A DNA stretch of 56,709 nt from Nocardia niigatensis NBRC 100131. Lineage in GTDB: Bacteria; Actinomycetota; Actinomycetes; Mycobacteriales; Mycobacteriaceae. A program made the translations under genes and the position numbers. Positions 29,896-37,181 of this stretch are shown here, in pieces. Location: contig NZ_BAGC01000045.1 in assembly GCF_000308655.1 (NCBI RefSeq), positions 1-56,709 of the forward strand, written 5' to 3'. The notes under the pieces are model-generated. The model was not told the DNA's origin, made no database searches, and saw only the letters and a program-made list of their open reading frames with translations. Numbering within the stretch: the first letter of the stretch is position 1; every line of letters starts with the position of its first letter.

Positions 29896-31260
29896 ATGAG
29901 TGACACGACAACACGACAGCGCCGTGACCGTACCCACTGGCTCTATCTGGCGGTCATCGTGGCCGTCGTCGCCGGCGTCCTGGTCGGCTGGCTGGCCCCG
30001 GGCGTCGGCAAGAGCGTCGGCGAACTCGGCACGCTCTTCGTGAACCTCATCAAGATGATGATCGCCCCGGTCATCTTCTGCACCATCGTGCTCGGCATCG
30101 GCTCGGTACGCGCGGCCGCCAAGGTCGGCAAGGTCGGCGGCCTGGCCATCGGCTACTTCCTGATCATGTCCACGGTGGCACTGGCCATCGGCCTGCTGGT
30201 CGGCAATCTGCTGCATCCGGGTTCGGGCCTGAACGTGGCCGCCCACGCGAAGGAGATCACCAAGTACGCCACCGACGCCAAGGCGGCCGGGGGCACCTGG
30301 CAGTTCCTCGAGGACATCGTGCCGACCACGCTGTTGTCCTCGCTCACCTCGGGCAAGGTGCTGCAGGCGCTGTTCGTGGCGCTGCTGGTCGGCTTCGGTC
30401 TCCAGGCCATGGGCTCGGCGGGCGAACCGATCCTGCGTGGCGTGGCCTCGGTGCAGAAGCTGGTGTTCCGGATTCTCACCATGATCCTGTGGCTGGCCCC
30501 GATCGGCGCGTTCGGCGCCATGGCGAATGTGGTGGCGCGGACCGGACTCGACGCGGTCAAGCAGCTGGCGCTGCTGATGGTGGCCTTCTATCTCACCTGC
30601 GTGGTGTTCATCTTCGGTGTGCTCGGCCTGCTGCTGCGGCTGGCCGCCGGGACTTCCATCTTCAAGCTGGTGCGCTACCTGGCCCGCGAGTACCTGCTGA
30701 TCTTCGCCACCTCGTCCTCGGAATCGGCGCTGCCGCGGCTCATCGCCAAGATGGAGCACGTCGGCGTGGACCGCACCACCGTGGGTGTGGTTGTCCCGAC
30801 CGGGTATTCGTTCAATCTCGACGGCACCGCCATCTACCTGACCATGGCCACGCTGTTCGTGGCCGACGCCATGGGCAAGCCGCTGGCCTGGCACGAGCAG
30901 ATCGGGCTGCTGCTGTTCATGATCGTGGCCTCCAAGGGCGCGGCGGGTGTCACCGGCGCGGGCCTGGCCACGCTGGCCGGCGGCCTGCAGAGCCATCGCC
31001 CGGAACTGCTGGACGGCGTCGGCCTGATCGTCGGCATCGACCGGTTCATGTCGGAAGCCCGTGCGCTGACCAACTTCTCGGGCAATGCGGTCGCCACGTT
31101 GCTGATCGGCACCTGGACCCACACCATCGACCCGGACCGCGTGCGCGCGGTGCTGGATCGCGAGATCCCCTTCGACGAGCAGACCATGGTCGACGGCCAC
31201 GCCGCACCCGTCGCCCCCGAGGACAAGGGCTCGCCGGAGAAAGACCTGGTTCCCGCCTGA
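29896..31260 (+). CDS. dctA: C4-dicarboxylate transporter DctA
   Basis: A sodium- or proton-coupled uptake system for succinate, fumarate and malate in the inner membrane (DAACS family). The 454-residue protein has eight or so hydrophobic segments, the serine-rich reentrant loop SSSESALPR, the TGYSFNLDGTAIY motif, and the conserved IDRFMSEARALTNFSGN block. GGAGG lies 12 bases before the ATG at 29896. It diverges from the CitAB-like genes with 130 bases between them and ends at a strong terminator. Confidence 0.95.
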   Translation: MSDTTTRQRRDRTHWLYLAVIVAVVAGVLVGWLAPGVGKSVGELGTLFVNLIKMMIAPVIFCTIVLGIGSVRAAAKVGKVGGLAIGYFLIMSTVALAIGLLVGNLLHPGSGLNVAAHAKEITKYATDAKAAGGTWQFLEDIVPTTLLSSLTSGKVLQALFVALLVGFGLQAMGSAGEPILRGVASVQKLVFRILTMILWLAPIGAFGAMANVVARTGLDAVKQLALLMVAFYLTCVVFIFGVLGLLLRLAAGTSIFKLVRYLAREYLLIFATSSSESALPRLIAKMEHVGVDRTTVGVVVPTGYSFNLDGTAIYLTMATLFVADAMGKPLAWHEQIGLLLFMIVASKGAAGVTGAGLATLAGGLQSHRPELLDGVGLIVGIDRFMSEARALTNFSGNAVATLLIGTWTHTIDPDRVRAVLDREIPFDEQTMVDGHAAPVAPEDKGSPEKDLVPA

Positions 31261-31327
31261 ACCCAACCCCCAGGCGGAACCCGGACCGTCGGCGCGTTCT
31301 CCCCCCGTACGCGCGGACGGAACCCGC

Positions 31328-31385
31328 ACCCTGCCCGCACACCCGGCCCCGCCTCCGGGCCGTGCGGGCAGGGTCTCCCCTTTGT
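31328..31385 (+). terminator. Rho-independent terminator after dctA
   Basis: Perfect 13-base arms (31328-31340 and 31362-31374) followed by a CTCCCCTTTGTCT tract. It lies between dctA and the converging ribH gene and may work for both. Confidence 0.75.
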
Positions 31386-31389
31386 CTAT

Positions 31390-31836
31390 CTAGGCGCTGA
31401 CGGTGTCGAGGGCCAGGGTGGCGGCGATGGCGTTGGCCAACTCCGCGCCCTTGACCTCGAAATGCCGTGCGAAATAGGCCAGGTGCTCGCCGTGCTCATG
31501 GAAGTGGTGCGGGGTAAGCACGGCCGAGAACACCGGCACATCGGTGTCGAGCTGCACCCGCATGAGCGCCTCGACGACGGTCGAGGCCACGAAGTCGTGC
31601 CGGTAGATGCCGCCGTCCACCACGAGCGCGCAGCCCGCGACCGCGGCGTAGTCGCCACTGGCGGCCAAACGCTTGGCCTGCAGCGGGATTTCGAACGCGC
31701 CGGGCACCTCGATCACGTCGACCTCGGTGTAGCCGTGCTCGAGCAGCCCGGTCCGGCAGGATTCGACGGCCTTGTCGACGATGTCGCTGTGCCAGCGCGC
31801 GGCGACGAGGGCGATCCGAGAGGGAGTGGGTGACAT
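31390..31836 (-). CDS. ribH: Type II lumazine synthase (RibH2 type)
   Basis: Joins the ribityl-pyrimidine and dihydroxybutanone phosphate to 6,7-dimethyl-8-ribityllumazine, the direct precursor of riboflavin. The 148-residue protein has the type II pattern: ARWHSDIVDKAVES, VPGAFEIPLQAKRLA, VDGGIYRHDFVAS, VQLDTDVPVFSAVLTPHHFHEH. The usual type I block is missing; type II enzymes (Brucella RibH2) are decamers. AGGAGG precedes the ATG at 31834-31836. It is the only riboflavin gene here and is controlled by an FMN riboswitch. The main riboflavin operon must be elsewhere. Confidence 0.92.
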   Translation of the reverse strand: MSPTPSRIALVAARWHSDIVDKAVESCRTGLLEHGYTEVDVIEVPGAFEIPLQAKRLAASGDYAAVAGCALVVDGGIYRHDFVASTVVEALMRVQLDTDVPVFSAVLTPHHFHEHGEHLAYFARHFEVKGAELANAIAATLALDTVSA

Positions 31837-31846
31837 GGGGATTCCT

Positions 31847-31884
31847 CCTGTTCGCGATGTCACCCAGGGCAAGACGCGAACAGG
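31847..31884 (-). promoter_or_regulatory. Shine-Dalgarno-sequestering hairpin (riboswitch expression platform)
   Basis: Perfect 10-base arms (31847-31856 and 31875-31884) form a hairpin on the minus-strand RNA. Its downstream arm overlaps three bases of the AGGAGG (31844-31849) of ribH. Between the aptamer and the start codon this is the expected translational-off structure. Confidence 0.7.
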
Positions 31885-31916
31885 CCCGTCCAGCGGTGCG
31901 GACGTGCCGGTGCCGC

Positions 31917-32082
31917 GTTCTCTTTCATCCGGACTGTGACCGTCGGCTCCGGGGTCACACCGGAATCTGCTCGACCCACACTGCCGAAGAGAGACACTGT
32001 GGCGCTCGCGGGCTCGTGCGCTCCGGATCGGTCCGGATGCCATTACCGCCGGTGGGGAATTCCACCCCGCCCTGAGAACGTG
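31917..32082 (-). ncRNA. FMN riboswitch (RFN element)
   Basis: Read on the minus strand, the segment has the RFN hallmarks in order: GGGCGGGGTGGAATTCCCCA then CCGGCGGTAAT, a variable stem, a GAGCCCGCGAGC block, GATTCCGGTGTGACCCCGG then AGCCGACGGTCACAGTCCGG and ATGAAAGAGAAC. The outer P1 stem is formed by GTTCTC at both ends. FMN binding should lower ribH translation through the hairpin at 31847-31884. Confidence 0.95.
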
Positions 32083-32135
32083 TACGTAGCGGACAGTAAC
32101 ACGGGGATTCCGGCAGGCGGAACCCCCGTGACCGG

Positions 32136-32654
32136 TCAGCGCACCAGCACGTCGGAATCCGCGGGCAGCCCGTCCACGGGCCACCAGCGCAGGTCGGTCG
32201 ACTCCGAACTGCGCACCGGCACAGCGCCTTCCGGCGCCTTGATCTTGAACAGCAGGTCCAGGTGCCGGGTGGGCGCGCCCAGCGAGCAGGTGATGGGATG
32301 CGCCTGCGCGCCGTAGAGGCCGGGCTCGAGCACCAGACCGTCGATGCCGGACTCCTCGGTCGCCTCGCGGAAGGCGGCCGCCGCGACCGAATCGTCGTAT
32401 TCCTCGCAGTGCCCGCCCAACTGGATCCACCGGCCCACCCGCGGGTGCAGCGTCAGCAGCACCTCGCGCTCGTCGTGGGAGAACACGATGGCCGAGGCGG
32501 TGATGTGCCCGGCCGCGTGCTCGCGCAGGCAGCCGCGCGGCGCGGAACCCAGGAAGGCCAGCATGGCCTCCCGGATCGAGCATTCCGGACCGGTCGCCGG
32601 GGACCAGGTCTCCAGCAGTTCGGTCGCCGATTTGCGCAATGACTCCGCGCTCAC
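32136..32654 (-). CDS. Nudix hydrolase in the fbiAB operon
   Basis: The 172-residue product has a Nudix box (residues 80-104, GGHCEEYDDS then FREATEESGI), with one residue more than the textbook spacing, as in related actinobacterial proteins. The substrate is unknown. The GTG start overlaps the fbiB stop by 4 bases (GTGA), so translation is coupled and a role tied to F420 is possible but unproven. A housekeeping nucleotide-cleaning role fits equally. Confidence 0.85.
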   Translation of the reverse strand: MSAESLRKSATELLETWSPATGPECSIREAMLAFLGSAPRGCLREHAAGHITASAIVFSHDEREVLLTLHPRVGRWIQLGGHCEEYDDSVAAAAFREATEESGIDGLVLEPGLYGAQAHPITCSLGAPTRHLDLLFKIKAPEGAVPVRSSESTDLRWWPVDGLPADSDVLVR

Positions 32655-34015
32655 AGTTCGACCAGTCCGAGGCCGGGTTCGCGGGCCTCGCGCGCGGCGA
32701 GCTCCTCGAGCGGATATCCGACGGCGATGGCGCCCAGTGGATTCCAGTCCGCCGCCAGGCCCAGCACGTCGCGGGTGATCTCGGGCGCGAAGATGGTCGA
32801 CCCGATCCAGCAGCTGCCCACGCCGCGCACGGCCAGCGAGACCAGCAGGCCCTGCACGGCCGCGCCGGCCGCGACGGTGAACATGGTCTTCTCGGCCGCG
32901 CGACGCCGCTCGTCCGGATAGTCGTGCGCGCCGTCGGGCACGCAGAACGGGATGATCACCTCGGGGGCGTCGAAGAGGATCTGCCCGCGGGCGACCCGCT
33001 TCTCGACGCTCTCCGGCGTGCGGCCGTCACCGCTGAGGTCCTCGCGCCACTTGTCGGCCATTGCCTCGAGCAGCTGGTCCCGCAGCCCCCGCTTGCGCAG
33101 CCAGACGAACCGCACCGGCCGGGTGTGGTGCGGCGCGGGCGCGGTGAGCCCGGCGGCCACGGCCCGGCGAATGAGCTCCGGCGGCACCGGAGTCTCGGCG
33201 AACCGGCGTACCGAACGCCGCAGCGGCACCGCCTGTTTGCGGCCGAGCTCGACCGATTCCTCGGTGCCGAGCCAGAACAGGTCGTCCTCGCCGCGCCGGA
33301 GCAGATCGCCGGCGGTGGAGCCGTCGTCGGTGTAGTCGAGCCCGCGCACCACCGCGACCGGGACGCCGCCCAGCTTGCCCTTCACCAGGTCCGCGGCCGC
33401 GGCCAGCTCGTCGGCCACCGCGACCAGGGTGACGTGCAGTTCATTGCCCTGCCCGTCGACCGCGCCGTCGTAGTTGTGCAGCACCCGGATGCCGGCGGAC
33501 CCGATGGCGGCGTCGGTCTGGCCGTTGCGCCAGGCCCGGCCCATGGTGTCGGTGATGACCACGGCCACCTGCACGCCGAGCCGCTCGGCCAGCGCGGTGC
33601 GCAGCGCCTTGGCGCTGGCGTCCGGATCGACCGGAAGCAGAACAAGTTCCCCCTGTTCCACATTCGAGCCGTCGACGCCGGAGGCTGCCTGCACGATGCC
33701 GAGCCGATTCTCGGTGATGAGGGTGCGGTTCTTGCGGGCGAGCACCCGCACCGACTCCTCGAGCACCAGGCGCCGGCGCGCGGCGTCGCGCTCCTCGGGG
33801 TCGGCGGGCACGCTCACGATGCGGCCCTCGGCCTTGGAGACGATCTTGCTGGTCACCACGAGCACGTCGCCGTCCTGAAGCCAGGGCGCCTGTGCCGCGA
33901 TGGCTTCGGCGACATCGTCGCCCGGACGGAATTCCGGCAGGCCCGGAACGGGCAGGATGCGCAGTTCGCCGCCGGCGGCGTGGTCGCCGAGCACGTCGAT
34001 GGAATCCGTTGTCAC
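32651..34015 (-). CDS. fbiB: Bifunctional F420-0:gamma-glutamyl ligase and FMN reductase-like FbiB
   Basis: FbiB reduces dehydro-F420 and adds glutamates to complete coenzyme F420. The 454-residue protein has the N-terminal CofE ligase domain (about 1-245; DGDVLVVTSKIVSKAEGR, TDTMGRAWRNGQTDAAIG) and a C-terminal nitroreductase-like domain (about 250-454; RRSVRRFAE, APHHTRPVRFVWL, GVGSCWIGSTIFAPE). The GTG start overlaps fbiA by 4 bases and the stop overlaps the Nudix gene by 4. Confidence 0.96.
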   Translation of the reverse strand: MTTDSIDVLGDHAAGGELRILPVPGLPEFRPGDDVAEAIAAQAPWLQDGDVLVVTSKIVSKAEGRIVSVPADPEERDAARRRLVLEESVRVLARKNRTLITENRLGIVQAASGVDGSNVEQGELVLLPVDPDASAKALRTALAERLGVQVAVVITDTMGRAWRNGQTDAAIGSAGIRVLHNYDGAVDGQGNELHVTLVAVADELAAAADLVKGKLGGVPVAVVRGLDYTDDGSTAGDLLRRGEDDLFWLGTEESVELGRKQAVPLRRSVRRFAETPVPPELIRRAVAAGLTAPAPHHTRPVRFVWLRKRGLRDQLLEAMADKWREDLSGDGRTPESVEKRVARGQILFDAPEVIIPFCVPDGAHDYPDERRRAAEKTMFTVAAGAAVQGLLVSLAVRGVGSCWIGSTIFAPEITRDVLGLAADWNPLGAIAVGYPLEELAAREAREPGLGLVEL

Positions 34016-35010
34016 GGTTTGACTCCCGCGATGTCGAGGGCCTCACGAACCATGTCGGCGGTCGCGGACGGGTCGGTCATGAGCAGCGGCACGCTCCGGA
34101 CTTCGACGCCCGGGATGTCGGCGGTGTCGCCGGTGTGGACGAGCCAGCCGTCGAGGATGCCGGTGCCCGAGCGCGCGCCGTAGTGATTGCCGACGGCTTC
34201 GGCGGTGGTCTCCACGCCGATCACCGACAGGCACTCATCGGCCATGCCGCGCAACGGCTTTCCGCCGATCACCGGAGACAGGCCGATCACCTTGGCGTTC
34301 GTGGTGCGCAGTGCGCCCCGGATGCCGGGCACCGAGAGAATGGCGCCGACGCTCACGACCGGGTTCGACGGAGCGAGCAGGATCACATCCGCTGAATCTA
34401 TGATTTCTGTCACACCTGGAGCTGGTTTTGCAGTATCTGCCCCAATAGTCACGAATCCATGGGTCTCTACGTTCGCCTTGTATCGAACCCACCACTCTTG
34501 GAAATGGATCGCGCGACGTTCGCCAGGCTTCTCCGGGTCACCGATAACGACATGTGTTTCGCACCGGTCGTCGGTTGCCGGAAGCAGTTTCACACCCGGC
34601 TGCCACCGGTTGCAGAGCGCCTCGGTGACCGCCGAGAGCGGATATCCCTGACGCAGCATTTCGGTGCGGATGAGATGCGTGGCGATATCGCGATCCCCCA
34701 GCCCGAACCAATCGGGCTGTGCGTTGTATTTCGCCAGCTCCTCCTTGGCGTTCCAGGTCTCGTTCGCGTGCCCCCAGCCCCGTTCGGGGTCGATGCCGCC
34801 ACCCAGGGTGTACATGCAGGTGTCCAGGTCAGGACAGATGCGCAGCCCGTGCATCCAGACGTCGTCGCCGACATTGACGATGGCCGTGGTGTCGGCTCCG
34901 GGCAGCAGTTCGCGCACCCCCATGAGGAACCGCGCGCCGCCGACTCCGCCGACCAGGACGGCGATCCGCAGGCCGGTGCCGGGCGCGGTGTCCGCTTGTT
35001 CTCGAGTCAC
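34012..35010 (-). CDS. fbiA: Phosphoenolpyruvyl/lactyl transferase FbiA (CofD family)
   Basis: Transfers the (enol)pyruvyl-phospho group to Fo in coenzyme F420 synthesis. The 332-residue product matches the length of M. tuberculosis FbiA (331). It has the N-terminal IAVLVGGVGGARFLMGV motif, VNVGDDVWMHGLRICPDLDT, and VILLAPSNPVVSVGAIL. I start at the GTG at 35008-35010; a longer frame to 35322 extends into the whiB2 promoter. It is the first gene of fbiA-fbiB-Nudix and diverges from whiB2. Confidence 0.95.
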   Translation of the reverse strand: MTREQADTAPGTGLRIAVLVGGVGGARFLMGVRELLPGADTTAIVNVGDDVWMHGLRICPDLDTCMYTLGGGIDPERGWGHANETWNAKEELAKYNAQPDWFGLGDRDIATHLIRTEMLRQGYPLSAVTEALCNRWQPGVKLLPATDDRCETHVVIGDPEKPGERRAIHFQEWWVRYKANVETHGFVTIGADTAKPAPGVTEIIDSADVILLAPSNPVVSVGAILSVPGIRGALRTTNAKVIGLSPVIGGKPLRGMADECLSVIGVETTAEAVGNHYGARSGTGILDGWLVHTGDTADIPGVEVRSVPLLMTDPSATADMVREALDIAGVKP

Positions 35011-35474
35011 ATCCGCACAGCCTATGCGTTCGCGGCGGGAAGCCGCCCCGCAGCTCATTTGCTGCGAATTTGCTATTTGAACTGCGGGAACGCGTCTCAA
35101 CGGGGTCGAAGATGGTAACGGAATCGCTTCGGCAGCTTGACCATCGCCGCTCCCGGCGTGTCTAATCACAGGCATGTCATTCCGGGTCCGCGTGAGAGTG
35201 CAAGGCGCGGACGGGTTTTCGAACAGGTGTTCGCACCGGAGTGGCGCCAAGCTCGGGGATGGCCGCGGGACTACGTCGCGGTGTTGGGCCGTCGGTGGGA
35301 TCGGCTCCGACGGATTAATCATTCTGCGCTAACACACAGTGAGGAGGCGGAGCGATGGCCGATGAGCTGGCCCCGTCAGGCATTCCGGGCGGTGTATCGC
35401 AAACCGATTCCACGACTGGCGCAGCACCTGGTTTCTGCGCCGACGATCGGAACGGATACGAGGGGGGTGAACCG
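35011..35474. other. Divergent intergenic region between fbiA and whiB2
   Basis: The gap of 464 bases carries the probable whiB2 promoter (35137-35166) and a long leader. A GAGGAGG sequence (35341-35347) with an ATG at 35355, in frame with whiB2, sits inside it. The 120 bases after that ATG have clearly lower third-position GC than the gene body. Nothing else coding is seen. Confidence 0.5.
35137..35166 (+). promoter_or_regulatory. Probable sigma-A-type promoter of whiB2
   Basis: TTGACC at 35137-35142 and TCTAAT at 35161-35166 are 18 bases apart, with a TG just before the -10 hexamer. A start site near 35173 would give a leader of about 180 or 300 bases, depending on the whiB2 start used. 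Confidence 0.5.
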
Positions 35475-35831
35475 ATGACGACTGCGCGGCCGGGGGGCGG
35501 ACAGTGGGCGCGAGCCGCCTACCAGCCCGAACCACCGCGGCTGAGCCTGATCGTCACCGGTGCCGAAGAAATGTACGACACCTTCTCGCGCGGTGGTCGC
35601 ATGATGACCGAGGCCGAACAGTGGCAGGAACGGGCCCTGTGCGCCCAGACCGACCCGGAGGCGTTCTTCCCGGAGAAGGGCGGCTCCACCCGCGAGGCCA
35701 AGCGCATCTGCATGGGCTGCGAGGTGCGCGACGAGTGCCTCGAATACGCCCTCGCCAACGACGAGCGCTTCGGCATCTGGGGCGGGCTCTCGGAGCGGGA
35801 GCGCCGCCGCCTCAAGCGCGGCATCATCTGA
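35475..35831 (+). CDS. whiB2: WhiB2-type iron-sulfur regulator
   Basis: WhiB2/WhmD/WhiB is a 4Fe-4S protein needed for septum formation and division. The 118-residue form has Cys56, Cys79, Cys82 and Cys88, the GIWGGLSERERRRL turn, and the basic tail LKRGII; the segment from QWQERALCAQTDPEAFF to the end is nearly identical to the mycobacterial protein. I chose ATG 35475, after AGGGGGG with 7-base spacing. An in-frame ATG at 35355 also follows a strong GAGGAGG and would give 158 residues, but the extra codons have poor codon bias. The gene diverges from fbiA as Rv3260c does from Rv3261. Confidence 0.93.
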   Translation: MTTARPGGGQWARAAYQPEPPRLSLIVTGAEEMYDTFSRGGRMMTEAEQWQERALCAQTDPEAFFPEKGGSTREAKRICMGCEVRDECLEYALANDERFGIWGGLSERERRRLKRGII

Positions 35832-36012
35832 CAGCGGCGTTCTCCGCCTCCCCGGGCCTCCAGTGGACGGCCCAGGAGCCGCTGGCCGCTGGCAACCCAT
35901 GCCGGCGGTTCGGGTGCCCACACCGCTGTGGATGTACCCGACGAGTTTCCCCGAGCTCACGAAATCAGTTGTTACGAAACATAGTTCGGGGGGTAGGAAG
36001 GCAGGGCTCTGA

Positions 36013-36492
36013 CTACTCGGGGTCGGGATCGATGATGTCGGGTTCCACGCCCAAGTAGGTGGCGATCTGTTGCACGAGCACCTCGCGCAGCAGGTCGACC
36101 AGATCGTCCGGGTCTCCCGCGCGTAGCTCCAAGGGCTTGCGGAACAGGACGACCCGGGCCCGGGTGGCCATCCCGTAGCGGTCCACGCCGGCCGGGATCA
36201 GGCGTGAGAGCGGCACCGGGCCGTCGGCCACCACCTCTTCCGGCCAGGTGACCGAATCCGGGTGCAGCGGACGGATTTTCGGCACGTCGTCGACCGCGAT
36301 GTCGAGCTTGGTGAGCTGCTCGTGCCAGCGGCTCTCCAGCGGCGCGAAGGCCTCCAGCACCAGGCGGTCGAACTCCTGGCCGCGCGTGCGCCGGGCGGGC
36401 ACCGTCGGCGGCAGCATCGGCCCGCGCACACCCCGCCCGCGGCGGATGACCGACCGCGCGGTGGGCGGCCGCCTCTTACGTGAACGGGTCAT
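36013..36492 (-). CDS. Zincin-family protein lacking the HExxH motif (Rv3259-like)
   Basis: The 159-residue product belongs to the family usually annotated as metallopeptidase (PF06262-like), with an Arg-rich N-terminus and a core near residues 40-155 that includes VVLFRKPLELRAGDPDDL and the helix LLREVLVQQIATYLGV. Where the family has HExxHH, this protein reads REVLVQQ (136-142), so both metal-binding histidines are missing. Enzyme activity is therefore unlikely. It diverges from the DUF3499 gene, in the same order as Rv3259/Rv3258c. The ATG at 36492 is preceded by AAGGT. Confidence 0.8.
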   Translation of the reverse strand: MTRSRKRRPPTARSVIRRGRGVRGPMLPPTVPARRTRGQEFDRLVLEAFAPLESRWHEQLTKLDIAVDDVPKIRPLHPDSVTWPEEVVADGPVPLSRLIPAGVDRYGMATRARVVLFRKPLELRAGDPDDLVDLLREVLVQQIATYLGVEPDIIDPDPE

Positions 36493-36688
36493 ACCTTGAA
36501 TCTAACCCTTGCCCCGGGCGGCCGTGCGCAGGCGGCTCGCCCGGCCGGAAGGCCGGTGCGGCGACGCGCCCGCGGCGCGAAAGCGCACTGCTACCCGAGG
36601 CCCTTGTGGCACGAGTGAGACGGGCTTCATTGAGCGTGTCTGTGTCCACGAGGGCGTGAGGGGGGTTACCCTGCTTGGCGTGATCCCC

Positions 36689-37078
36689 ATGCGTCGTTGC
36701 TGCCGTCCAGGCTGCAAGAACCCGGCCGTCGCGACGCTGACCTATGTGTACTCCGACTCGATGGCAGTCGTGGGTCCGCTGGTCACGGTGGCGGAGCCAC
36801 ACTCCTGGGACCTGTGTGAAACACACGCTTCCCGAATCACCGCGCCGAAGGGATGGGAGTTGGTCCGGCACGAGGGCGGGTTTTCCTCCTCGACACCGGA
36901 TGACGACGATCTCACCGCGCTCGCCGAGGCCGTCCGAGAGGCCGGATTGCGCCGCCGCACACCGGAACCCGATCCGCGCGGCTACGCCGACTACGCTCCC
37001 GCCCCGCAGCGCCCGACTCGTGCGGGTCGCACCGGCAGACGGGGCCATCTACGAGTCCTGCCGGATCCGCCGAACTGA
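36689..37078 (+). CDS. DUF3499 family protein (Rv3258c-like)
   Basis: The 129-residue product starts with a cysteine cluster (RRCCRPGC) and has a later DLCETHASR segment, together a probable zinc site. The middle is conserved (AVATLTYVYSDSMAVVGPL). The function is unknown. Starts at ATG 36689 or the GTG 9 bases earlier both begin just before the conserved cysteines; neither has a clear Shine-Dalgarno sequence. It lies 103 bases upstream of pmmA, as in mycobacteria. Confidence 0.8.
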   Translation: MRRCCRPGCKNPAVATLTYVYSDSMAVVGPLVTVAEPHSWDLCETHASRITAPKGWELVRHEGGFSSSTPDDDDLTALAEAVREAGLRRRTPEPDPRGYADYAPAPQRPTRAGRTGRRGHLRVLPDPPN

Positions 37079-37181
37079 CAGCGCACCCTGGGAGCGCTCA
37101 CCGGACATGGACGGCAGCACTGTCTACGACAACAGCAGCACTGAGTACGACAGCGGGCGGACAGCCATTAGGGTGGGGGCC

